From Bacteroidota bacterium (lineage in GTDB: Bacteria; Bacteroidota; Bacteroidia; NS11-12g; UBA955): a stretch of DNA of 6,508 nt. The notes under the pieces are model-generated. The model ran no database searches. It was not told the DNA's origin and saw only the letters and a program-made list of their open reading frames with translations. Shown here one piece after another: positions 1 through 5,337 of the stretch. The DNA is taken from the NCBI GenBank assembly GCA_018969565.1, contig JAGWYC010000113.1, positions 1 to 6,508 on the forward strand, written 5' to 3'. Numbering within the stretch: the first letter of the stretch is position 1; every line of letters begins with the position of its first letter. Position numbers and translations under genes: made by a program.

Positions 1-442
1 GTTCCAATGTTTCGCTGCGCACACTGCGCAACAGTTCAAAAACAGATTTATCAAACAGCAGCAGCGACAACAACAGCAAGGCCCACGACAGATTGAGGCT
101 GAGCTGCTGCTTCATCAACAGAAAAAAACACCAGGCTCCGGCAAGGAAGATGAACAGAAAGGGCAAACGAACCCAGAACATTTCCCAGGGAACCAACTGC
201 AGGTTCAGCATGTGAAGCCATTCCACCAGGGGCAGGTAACACATAAAGAGCTGTTCTGATCCGCGATTGGGCCATAATTCACTGACAAAACGGCCCTTCA
301 AATGCCATTGCACAGCCGGATCCAAATTCATGGTTTCATCCAGCCAGGCAACCGGAACAAGGTCCAGGTTCAGCAATACCGGAATGGCAAAAAGCACAAG
401 AAAAAGAGGAGCGGCTATTTTCTGCCGGTGAAGAGGCATCAT
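1..442 (-). CDS. GT-C superfamily membrane glycosyltransferase (PMT/ArnT-like), N-terminal part
   Basis: An open frame starts at ATG 442 (a second ATG follows at 439) and stays open through the left edge, giving 147 visible residues. The start MMPLHRQK is followed by a hydrophobic helix at about residues 9-28, then an extracytoplasmic loop holding the acidic pair D35-E36 in the context AWLDETMNLDPAVQWHLKGR. Further hydrophobic segments lie at about 88-110 and 117-131, followed by RSVRSETLE. One helix, then a DE pair in the first long loop, then hydrophobic helices is the usual start of GT-C enzymes that move sugars from polyprenyl-phosphate carriers to lipids or proteins on the outer face of the inner membrane. 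The loop acid would be the catalytic or metal residue. The gene lies 41 bp downstream of the biotin carrier gene on the same strand, so it may share its transcript. Acceptor and sugar cannot be told. It could also be another polytopic membrane protein, since most of the enzyme lies outside the window. Confidence 0.6.
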   Translation of the reverse strand, partial: MMPLHRQKIAAPLFLVLFAIPVLLNLDLVPVAWLDETMNLDPAVQWHLKGRFVSELWPNRGSEQLFMCYLPLVEWLHMLNLQLVPWEMFWVRLPFLFIFLAGAWCFFLLMKQQLSLNLSWALLLLSLLLFDKSVFELLRSVRSETLE

Positions 443-454
443 GCTAAAAACAGG

Positions 455-472
455 AAAAAGCGGCCATAGCCG
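455..472 (-). terminator. weak hairpin plus T-run after the biotin carrier gene
   Basis: On the minus strand, 12 bp after the TAA of the biotin carrier gene, CGGC-TATG-GCCG forms a 4-bp GC stem with a 4-base loop, then one C and five T. The stem is short for an intrinsic terminator, so at most it would reduce read-through into the glycosyltransferase gene. Confidence 0.25.
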
Positions 473-483
473 GAAATGGGTAC

Positions 484-978
484 TTACTCGAGCTCCACCA
501 GCACCTGGTTCTTCTCTACCGGCGTGCCGGGTTTCACCAGAATATGCTTCACTTTACCGGAGCCGGGAGATTTAATCACATTTTCCATTTTCATGGCTTC
601 AAGCACCAGCACCTTATCACCTGCAGCAAGTTCAGCGCCTTCTTCAACCTCCAGACGCAGTACAAGACCGGGCATAGGTGCTTTGATGTTATTCACCTTA
701 TGAACCGCCGCTTTATCCATGCCTAAATCGTGTAGAAGCCGGTCAAAAGCATCGCTCAGCGCAACTTCAATTACCCGATTATTGATATTCAGGGTTACTT
801 TCTTTTCCGCATGAACCACAGATAATACTTCCACATCGTAGCTGCGGTGATTTGCAATCATGTGAAAACGACGCTCCGAAATAGGATGAATGTCCACCTG
901 AGCAGTACCTTCTGCAACCCACAGACCATCTTGTTGGGCCAGTTGAATTTCTTTACCGTTGAGCTTCGCGACCAGCAT
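484..978 (-). CDS. biotin carboxyl carrier protein of an acyl-CoA (acetyl/propionyl) carboxylase
   Basis: This 164-residue protein carries the biotin that shuttles carboxyl groups between the biotin carboxylase and carboxyltransferase subunits in the cytoplasm. The last 70 residues form a biotinyl/lipoyl domain: KAPMPGLV at 99-106, then EAMKMEN at 127-133. K130 is the biotin acceptor, 34 residues from the C-terminus as expected, and the matching hairpin near residues 146-152 (ILVKPGT) is present. Residues 1-85 (MLVAKLNGKE... to LLHDLGMD) resemble the segment preceding the biotin domain in propionyl-CoA carboxylase alpha chains, so this looks like that C-terminal half as a separate protein, an arrangement usual in Bacteroidota. 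I chose ATG 978. The frame is open back to 1089, but the extra 37 residues overlap the upstream gene and do not resemble the family. The other carboxylase subunits are not in the window. No clear promoter lies in the 82-bp gap upstream, so transcription with the prenyl synthase gene is likely. Confidence 0.9.
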   Translation of the reverse strand: MLVAKLNGKEIQLAQQDGLWVAEGTAQVDIHPISERRFHMIANHRSYDVEVLSVVHAEKKVTLNINNRVIEVALSDAFDRLLHDLGMDKAAVHKVNNIKAPMPGLVLRLEVEEGAELAAGDKVLVLEAMKMENVIKSPGSGKVKHILVKPGTPVEKNQVLVELE

Positions 979-1060
979 GGCTGCGAAAATAAAGGAAATT
1001 AAATTGGAGCCGGGTTTTGCTGCATGCACATCCGTAAATCTACGCGAGATTGCATAAGGC

Positions 1061-2038
1061 TTAGTGCCTGCGGTCAATAACAAAATCAACCAGCTTGCGC
1101 ATATTCACCCCGGAATCATCACGGTTGAGGAAGTCGCTGATTGCCTCAAAAGCCTCGTTTCTAAGGCGGTTCATGGTATCGCGGGCATAGTCCATGCCTC
1201 CATGCGATTGAACAAACTGAGTTACGAGTCTCAGCTTCTCGTTATCCGGCTTATTGCTTTTAATAAGTTTCAATATATTTTTGGCTTCACCGGAAGAAAC
1301 CTGTTTCAGCGCATAAATCAGGGGCAGGGTGAGTTTCTTCTCACGGATGTCAATACCGGTAGGTTTGCCGCTCTCATTATCCCCGAAGTCGAACAGGTCA
1401 TCGCGTATTTGAAAGGCCAGTCCGATGCGTTCGCCAAACAAACGGAACTGTTCAATCTGTGGCTCAGCAGCGCCCGCCGATGCCGCACCAATGGCGCAGC
1501 AGGAGGCTATTAATGAAGCGGTCTTCTGCCGGATGATTTCAAAGTAGATTTCTTCCGTGATGTCCAGAAACCGACTTCGTTCCAATTGCATGAGTTCCCC
1601 CTCGCTCATGTCGCGTACGGCGCGGCTGGTGATTTTCAGCAGGTCAAAATCATCGTGTTCCACACTCAGCAGCAGTCCACGGCTCAACAGGTAATCACCT
1701 ACCAGTACGGCTATTTTGTTCTTCCATAGCGCATTGATGCTGAAGAAACCACGGCGCTCATAGCTTTCATCCACCACATCATCGTGTACCAGCGTGGCGG
1801 TGTGCAGCAATTCCACCAGCGAAGCTGCACGATAGGTACGCTCACCGATTTCCCCACAAAGCCGGGCACTGTACATCACAAAGAGCGGCCTGATCTGTTT
1901 GCCCTTGCGCCTGATGATGTAGTTCATTATGGTGTTCAGCAAGGGAACCCTGGTCTTCATGCTCATGGCAAAGCGCTGCTCAAACACAGCCAGGTCATCC
2001 TTGATGGGTGCCTGTAATTCTTTGAGGGAAATGGCCAT
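1061..2038 (-). CDS. ispB: long-chain trans-polyprenyl diphosphate synthase (octaprenyl/heptaprenyl type)
   Basis: The 325-residue cytoplasmic enzyme adds isopentenyl diphosphate units head-to-tail onto an allylic diphosphate to build an all-trans chain, here most likely the menaquinone side chain. Family marks are in order: GKQIRP at 45-50 (substrate diphosphate binding), the first Asp-rich motif DDVVD at 86-90, RRG at 95-97, GDYLLSR at 114-120, and the second Asp-rich motif DDLFD at 213-217, followed by a Lys-containing GKPTGIDIREKK stretch. The fifth residue before the first Asp motif is Ala81, in HTATLVHDDVVD, as in E. coli IspB. A small residue there leaves the product tunnel open, so a long C30-C40 product is expected rather than geranylgeranyl diphosphate. 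The exact length cannot be read from sequence. Length is normal and no key residue is missing. The ATG at 2038 is only 7 nt from a TAnnTTTG promoter box, so the leader would be very short. Confidence 0.93.
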   Translation of the reverse strand: MAISLKELQAPIKDDLAVFEQRFAMSMKTRVPLLNTIMNYIIRRKGKQIRPLFVMYSARLCGEIGERTYRAASLVELLHTATLVHDDVVDESYERRGFFSINALWKNKIAVLVGDYLLSRGLLLSVEHDDFDLLKITSRAVRDMSEGELMQLERSRFLDITEEIYFEIIRQKTASLIASCCAIGAASAGAAEPQIEQFRLFGERIGLAFQIRDDLFDFGDNESGKPTGIDIREKKLTLPLIYALKQVSSGEAKNILKLIKSNKPDNEKLRLVTQFVQSHGGMDYARDTMNRLRNEAFEAISDFLNRDDSGVNMRKLVDFVIDRRH

Positions 2039-2045
2039 GAGGTTT

Positions 2046-2053
2046 CAAAACTA
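2046..2053 (-). promoter_or_regulatory. TAnnTTTG -7 box for the prenyl synthase gene
   Basis: The minus strand reads TAGTTTTG, an exact match to the Bacteroidota -7 consensus TAnnTTTG. Its last G lies 7 nt before the ATG at 2038. With transcription starting a few bases after the box, the 5' leader would be about 2-5 nt. No TTTG is seen near -33, which keeps confidence moderate. Confidence 0.5.
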
Positions 2054-2079
2054 ATGGAACATTTCCTGATAGACAGCGC

Positions 2080-2087
2080 TATTTTTG
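2080..2087 (+). promoter_or_regulatory. TAnnTTTG -7 box for the thioredoxin-like lipoprotein gene
   Basis: The plus strand reads TATTTTTG, an exact TAnnTTTG match whose last G is 4 nt before the GTG at 2092. Transcription would start at or next to the start codon, suggesting a leaderless message. There is no recognisable TTTG at -33. The box lies 26 bp from the divergent box at 2046-2053, so polymerase footprints on the two strands would overlap. Confidence 0.5.
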
Positions 2088-2091
2088 TGAG

Positions 2092-2778
2092 GTGAACCGA
2101 ATCATATTCCTTCTCATACTCGTTACGGCAGTAGCCTGTAAGAGCCGCAAACCTGTTCCGGCACCTGCCCCTGTGGTGATTGCACCTGCCAACGGTCTGG
2201 TAAGAATGCAGGCAGAAGGCGATTCCATGATGTTCGACAGTTTGCACAGGCCGATTATGCCTGATACGGCGCGGCTGAACCACTTAAAACCGGATACCTT
2301 TCCCAGCAGCCCCGCAAACAGCATGAGCATGGCAGTATATAACAAGTTGATGAGCGATGTAAACATTGAGTCCGACCGCGAAGATGTAGGCAGCCCCAGC
2401 AATCGGCAACAGTTTCTGGATATACTGGGAACGCAATACCCCTTGTATCGTCCTGACCCGGCCAAGCTTTCGCAGTTGCGCAATGCCTTGCAGGGTGTTG
2501 AAATATATGTGGCCGGCGGTGCATGGTGCGACGATACCCGCAGGGAAGTACCGCGCCTGGTTTCTCTGTTGGACCAATGTGATTTCCCGGCGGGAAATTT
2601 CCACTACAGCGGTGTGAACCGCGCCAAGAAACCCCTGAATGAAAACGGATTTGCCGCAAAACCCGGTCTCACGCTGGTGCCTCTGATTGCCGTGTACCGC
2701 AATGGCGTTGAATTGGGCCGCATCACGGAAATTCCAAAGAAAAGCCTCGAAGCCGATTTGCTCGATATCCTTCGTTAA
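2092..2778 (+). CDS. lipoprotein with a thioredoxin-like domain and altered CxxC site (WCDD)
   Basis: The 228-residue protein begins with a lipoprotein signal, NRIIFLLILVTAVAC, with the lipidation Cys at 16. It is followed by a Pro/Ala linker (KPVPAPAPVVIAPA) and a poorly conserved middle. The domain at about 135-228 has thioredoxin features: a strand (VEIYVAGG), the active-site-like GAWCDDTRREVP at 143-154, a cis-Pro position at V196-P197 in the loop LTLVPLIAVYRNG, and a final helix. The usual CxxC is C146-D-D-T149, so only the nucleophilic Cys is kept. This pattern is known in Bacteroidota thioredoxin-like proteins. It argues against a simple disulfide oxidoreductase and allows a thiol-binding, peroxidase-like or structural role. 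Another Cys is at 163. I chose GTG 2092: it gives a complete lipobox, TGA (2091-2093) closes a neighbouring frame, and the next in-frame ATG is at residue 39. It should be membrane-anchored and periplasm-facing. The substrate is unknown. Confidence 0.8.
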   Translation: MNRIIFLLILVTAVACKSRKPVPAPAPVVIAPANGLVRMQAEGDSMMFDSLHRPIMPDTARLNHLKPDTFPSSPANSMSMAVYNKLMSDVNIESDREDVGSPSNRQQFLDILGTQYPLYRPDPAKLSQLRNALQGVEIYVAGGAWCDDTRREVPRLVSLLDQCDFPAGNFHYSGVNRAKKPLNENGFAAKPGLTLVPLIAVYRNGVELGRITEIPKKSLEADLLDILR

Positions 2779-2796
2779 GCCTCAACAACAGATGGC

Positions 2797-2813
2797 TCCC
2801 ATTTATAGTGGGA
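2797..2813. terminator. small hairpin between convergent genes
   Basis: TCCCA-(7 nt)-TGGGA forms a 5-bp stem in the 60-bp gap between the convergent lipoprotein and ATPase genes. It would form in transcripts from both sides, but no T-run follows on either strand. A role in termination is only a guess from position. Confidence 0.25.
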
Positions 2814-2838
2814 ACAAGCGTATCCCTGCTTAGGATTT

Positions 2839-3969
2839 TCAAACAATGAATCGCCAATAGTCATCACGGCTGATGCACTCTAGCGAAGTTTCAGGATATG
2901 TTGCCTTGAATGAATTAGGTGTTTTTATTCGTTTTGGCGCCGTGTATTTTATTTCAAAGGCTCTTAAAGTTCCATTTTCTTCTTCAATCAAATCTATTTC
3001 TTGTTGCTGATAATTACGCCAGAAATAGAATCGTGCTAAGGAACGAATGTTACGGAGCTTCTTGATGCGTTCAGATATAATGTATGCCTCCCAAAGTTGA
3101 CCCACGTCATTACGCATATCAGGCATACGGAAATCGTTTATTACTGCATTTCTAACACCATTGTCATAAAAGTACCATTTCGCAGCCTTACCAATTTCAT
3201 TGCGTTGATTGGTGCTGTAAGCCGGCAATTTGAATAGCACAAAAACCTTACTTAGTAAATCAAGATAATGTTCGACAGTTATTTTACTGATGCCCAACTT
3301 ATTGCTCAGTTCCTGGTAAGATACTTCTGAACCCATTTGGAAGGCTATAAGTCTAAGAAGAGAAAATATTTTATCAGAATGGCGAATTCCAGAATAAGCC
3401 AGAACATCCTTGAGCAAATAGGAATCAACGAGGGTTTGCAGATATTCAGCCTTATCCTGATTTCTATTGAACCGAAAAATCTCAGGATAGCTGCCGAATA
3501 CCAAACGTTCATCCAGATGTTGCAGTGCCTGCAGAGGCGTTTGTCCCAGCTCCTCCTGCGCGATGGGAAACAACTGAAAAGGAATTTGCCTGCCTGTCAG
3601 TGGCTCACCTGACAATCCAGCCAAATCCAGCGAGGAGGAACCTGTGGCGATAATGCTGAGCTCGGGATTGGTATCTATCATCAATTTCAGTGCCTTCCCG
3701 ATTTCCGGAATCACTTGCGCTTCATCAATTGCCAACAATTTTACGCCTCCAAGAATGCTTCGTAGTCCTATTTCTGTCCTTTTGCGAAACTGCTCCTGTA
3801 CAGTAGAATCTTCGCCGTTCAACAACACATATTGCCCCTGAAATTTCTTTAAGAGGGCATTTAACAAAAAGGTTTTACCCACCCTGCGTGTACCATAAAT
3901 AAGAATGACCTTATTACTGCCCAATCGTTCGCTAATCCTGCTTTGCAATACCCTGTTAATTTCTTGCAT
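2839..3969 (-). CDS. AAA-type ATPase with DUF4143 domain (AAA_14 family)
   Basis: The 376-residue protein has a P-loop ATPase core: Walker A GTRRVGKT at 26-33, Walker B LLAIDEA at 78-84, and a sensor-1-like strand SIIATGSSS at 105-113. The DUF4143 region follows, with RLVFGSYPEI at about 155-164 and SYLLKDVL at 183-190. A winged-helix-like segment (VSYQELSNKLGISKITVEHYLDLL) spans 216-239. The C-terminal part resembles a PD-(D/E)xK fold: E294 in LWEAYI, D326 in QEIDLI and the pair E339/K341 in FEIK. Proteins of this build are common, often in several diverged copies, in Bacteroidota and archaea, and their cellular role is not established. Nuclease activity is only inferred. I chose ATG 3969. 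The frame extends to a TTG at 3985-3987, but that TTG lies inside the promoter box. Base composition is more AT-rich than the flanks (hand count 17/60 GC at 2941-3000, 20/60 at 3361-3420), which suggests acquisition. Confidence 0.88.
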   Translation of the reverse strand: MQEINRVLQSRISERLGSNKVILIYGTRRVGKTFLLNALLKKFQGQYVLLNGEDSTVQEQFRKRTEIGLRSILGGVKLLAIDEAQVIPEIGKALKLMIDTNPELSIIATGSSSLDLAGLSGEPLTGRQIPFQLFPIAQEELGQTPLQALQHLDERLVFGSYPEIFRFNRNQDKAEYLQTLVDSYLLKDVLAYSGIRHSDKIFSLLRLIAFQMGSEVSYQELSNKLGISKITVEHYLDLLSKVFVLFKLPAYSTNQRNEIGKAAKWYFYDNGVRNAVINDFRMPDMRNDVGQLWEAYIISERIKKLRNIRSLARFYFWRNYQQQEIDLIEEENGTLRAFEIKYTAPKRIKTPNSFKATYPETSLECISRDDYWRFIV

Positions 3970-3984
3970 ACTCCAACTGCTTTT

Positions 3985-3992
3985 CAAATTTA
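3985..3992 (-). promoter_or_regulatory. TAnnTTTG -7 box for the ATPase gene
   Basis: The minus strand reads TAAATTTG, an exact -7 match with its last G 15 nt before ATG 3969. This predicts a leader of about 10 nt. It also argues against the upstream TTG start, which coincides with the end of the box. The -33 region overlaps one copy of a direct repeat rather than a TTTG. Confidence 0.5.
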
Positions 3993-3996
3993 GCCT

Positions 3997-4043
3997 AATT
4001 TGGATAATTCACTTTCTGAATTTTGACGAATTTGGATAGTTCA
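3997..4043. repeat. 15-bp direct repeat pair upstream of the ATPase promoter, operator-like
   Basis: AATTTGGATAATTCA at 3997-4011 and AATTTGGATAGTTCA at 4029-4043 match at 14 of 15 positions and start 32 bp apart, close to three helical turns. The proximal copy lies 4 bp upstream of the -7 box, where the -33 element should be, and the distal copy about three turns further up. This is a plausible layout for a protein binding the same DNA face twice. The bound factor is unknown, and chance duplication in AT-rich DNA is possible. Confidence 0.45.
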
Positions 4044-4084
4044 GAGTCACGGCAAACACTGAAACCTGTCTAAATCCACAGCAA

Positions 4085-4477
4085 CTATTCAGGAGCCGCC
4101 CACTCAATGAGCTCCGTAAACAGTTTCATCGCTTCCCGGCTTAGGGAAACTTTAAGTTCTCCATCATGACCCATGCTGAGGTGACAATGATTATACGCGC
4201 TTCCGAAAACTTTCAGCTTAGACTTGTTCACGGCTCCGAATTCCTGCTGGTATTTAATCACATCCGGTCTGCCTTTTATGAGAAACTTTTACTTCATGGC
4301 ATACAATACCCCATTCCAAAGCGCATTACCTGCCATCTTCACCTGTTTTCTGTCTGTGTAATAATCGCCATCCTTTCCCGCTTTCTGTAAACATTCGCGG
4401 GCAATTTCAAGATAGCGCATGGCCTCTGTTCTCCGGCTTTTGCGCGGCTTTAGCGTTTTTTCATTTACAAAATCCAT
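4085..4477 (-). pseudogene. DUF5618-like small protein gene interrupted by an in-frame TAA
   Basis: From ATG 4477 the frame encodes 62 residues (MDFVNEKTLK... to NALWNGVLYAMK) and hits TAA at 4289-4291. The same frame then continues for 67 codons (KFLIKGRPDV... to LIEWAAPE) to TAG at 4085. Together they give one protein of about 130 residues with the family pattern I associate with DUF5618: EAMRYLEIARECL, then GDYYTDRKQVKMAGNALWNGVL, then KGRPDVIKYQQEF, then SAYNHCHLSMGHDG and a final helix ending in IEW. The second half is clearly coding-like and homologous in pattern, so the break is a nonsense change, not a frameshift. Perhaps a couple of codons are also missing around it. No early ATG allows restart. 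The helical build with A-x-R-Y-L recalls HEPN-like proteins, but I do not see a convincing R-x4-6-H motif. The function of the family is unknown. The gene sits upstream of the ATPase gene on the same strand, but each has its own promoter box. Confidence 0.72.
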
Positions 4478-4499
4478 AAGAATAACTAATGGTGCATTT

Positions 4500-4507
4500 C
4501 AAAATTA
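4500..4507 (-). promoter_or_regulatory. TAnnTTTG -7 box for the DUF5618-like gene
   Basis: The minus strand reads TAATTTTG, an exact match with its last G 22 nt before ATG 4477, predicting a leader of about 17-19 nt. The box directly abuts the inverted repeat at 4508-4531. Confidence 0.5.
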
Positions 4508-4531
4508 AATGGGTAACAATACATACCCATT
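4508..4531. promoter_or_regulatory. perfect 8+8 bp inverted repeat, candidate operator
   Basis: AATGGGTA at 4508-4515 and TACCCATT at 4524-4531 are exact reverse complements separated by 8 nt (ACAATACA). Half-site centres are 16 bp apart. The dyad occupies the place of the -33 region of the DUF5618-like promoter, so a dimeric repressor bound here would block polymerase. No regulator gene is present next to it. As a transcribed hairpin it would have no T-run, so an operator is the better reading. Confidence 0.5.
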
Positions 4532-4617
4532 GATTCGTGATAAATTAAATGTTTGCAAACGCCTGTTGGAATTAAACCATCCTGCAATCATTGCTCACCA
4601 TTTGTTTTTTTTCTGTT

Positions 4618-4632
4618 CGGAGCAAAGCTCCG
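4618..4632. repeat. short GC hairpin next to a T8 run
   Basis: CGGAGC-AAA-GCTCCG is a perfect 6-bp GC-rich stem with a 3-nt loop. Flanking T·G and T-A pairs can extend it. The T8 run at 4605-4612 precedes it on the plus strand, which becomes an A-run after the hairpin on the minus strand. It is therefore not a standard intrinsic terminator in either direction. Role unknown. Confidence 0.4.
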
Positions 4633-4721
4633 GAAAACGGTCACCTTTTTCAGGAATTGAAAAACAATCCTTTAAACCTTCAAGGCTTCGAGGACCTCAG
4701 CCACCGGCTGCAATCCCCTTA

Positions 4722-5333
4722 CTAAAACAAAATCACCAGGCCCACAATACTAACCACAAATAAACCAACACCGGCGCCAAAGCCACCCCAGATTTTTTTG
4801 CTCTTGATTTTTTTGGCCTCATATAAATAGCCGTCGCGATAGGATTTATTGTTATCAAACAAGGCTTCGTCAGGAAGTCCCAGCCTTTCCTTGTCCGGCT
4901 CTTTCACAGACATCAGCGCGGATGGAATCGCGCTTAGTCCGCTGGTAAACAAGGCCAAAAATCCCATGCCCACCGAAGCCGTGCGGGCAGGCCCGTAGCC
5001 AAAGTAATTTTTCCGGGCATCTTCAACACCTTGCATGTAGGTGCCTTGCATCGCAGAATCCCTGCCTGTGCTCCGTTTTTCTTCTTTGGGAAGAGGATTC
5101 AATATCACTTCACCGCCTGTTTCATACTGGATCTTGTGAATCATTGATTTTGAAACCCCGTAGATCGGGCCGGATTTTGAAGTCCACAATACATAATCCA
5201 CATCACTGCGGTTGATGGTTTTCACCTTGCACAAAACAACTTCTTTGTTCACCAGAATCAAGGTATCCTGTGCAGCCAGATTCCCTGTAACAAACAGCAA
5301 TGCCGCCACGGGGAGTATTTTATGAAGTTTCAT
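4722..5333 (-). CDS. exported membrane-associated protein of a Bacteroidota hypothetical family
   Basis: The 203-residue protein starts MKLHKILPVAALLFVTGNLAA, a typical signal peptide with likely cleavage before Q22 (AA|QDTLIL). Residues 24-80 form a beta-rich module (LILVNKEVVLCKVKTINRSDVDY ... GPIYGVSKSMIHKIQYETGGE). Such modules are frequent in Bacteroidota proteins of unknown role that begin QDTLxLxxG. The rest has two hydrophobic, Gly-rich segments at about 119-142 and 181-203. Each is preceded by a similar polar stretch (QGVEDARKNYFGYG; RDGYLYEAKKIKSKK), which hints at an internal repeat. The second segment ends the protein. I chose ATG 5333, not the ATG six codons upstream, because it gives a clean signal peptide and lies one base after the TGA of the amylase-family gene. 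Co-transcription with that enzyme is likely, but a link to glucan use is only inferred. Location: inner membrane or periplasm. No function can be named. Confidence 0.75.
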   Translation of the reverse strand: MKLHKILPVAALLFVTGNLAAQDTLILVNKEVVLCKVKTINRSDVDYVLWTSKSGPIYGVSKSMIHKIQYETGGEVILNPLPKEEKRSTGRDSAMQGTYMQGVEDARKNYFGYGPARTASVGMGFLALFTSGLSAIPSALMSVKEPDKERLGLPDEALFDNNKSYRDGYLYEAKKIKSKKIWGGFGAGVGLFVVSIVGLVILF

Positions 5334-5337
5334 TTCA
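5331..5337 (-). promoter_or_regulatory. TGAAATG stop-start junction, translational coupling
   Basis: On the minus strand the TGA of the GH13 gene (5337-5335) and the ATG of the exported-protein gene (5333-5331) are separated by one A. Ribosomes ending the first gene can restart on the second. No TAnnTTTG box lies just upstream, which agrees with coupling. Confidence 0.6.

Larger units (their letters stand above)
4478..4721. other. 244-bp intergenic region rich in dyads, no convincing gene
   Basis: No frame on either strand resembles a protein. Besides the promoter and operator, the region holds the perfect palindrome GTTTGCAAAC (4551-4560), GCAAT-C-ATTGC (4584-4594), a run of eight T (4605-4612), and the hairpin CGGAGC-AAA-GCTCCG (4618-4632). 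CAGCC-ACC-GGCTG (4698-4710) lies just after the stop of the exported-protein gene and could hinder read-through, but lacks a T-run. The stretch 4501-4560 is very AT-rich (16/60 GC by hand count). Confidence 0.5.

Noticed and set aside
51..275. Minus-strand open frame of 74 codons
   Set aside because: It is in another frame of the glycosyltransferase gene, whose own frame runs unbroken from 442 through the left edge.
979..1089. Longer start for the biotin carrier protein
   Set aside because: It would overlap the prenyl synthase gene and add 37 residues unlike the family. ATG 978 gives the usual 164-residue length.
1064..1513. Plus-strand open frame of 149 codons
   Set aside because: It lies wholly opposite the prenyl synthase gene, whose motifs are complete. 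It is an antisense shadow without family features.
3970..3987. TTG start for the ATPase at 3987
   Set aside because: The TTG is part of the TAAATTTG promoter box, so it would not be in the transcript. ATG 3969 follows six codons later.
4289..4291. Recoding (stop read-through) or frameshifting at the internal TAA
   Set aside because: There is no slippery run, adjacent hairpin or SECIS-like structure. TAA is the stop least prone to read-through. A plain nonsense change is simpler.
4618..4632. Intrinsic terminator for the exported-protein gene
   Set aside because: The T-run is on the wrong side: in the minus-strand transcript the hairpin is followed by an A-run.
4509..4763. Plus-strand open frame of 84 codons in the intergenic region
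   Set aside because: It starts inside the inverted repeat, has low-complexity F and P runs, matches no protein pattern, and overlaps the end of the opposing exported-protein gene.
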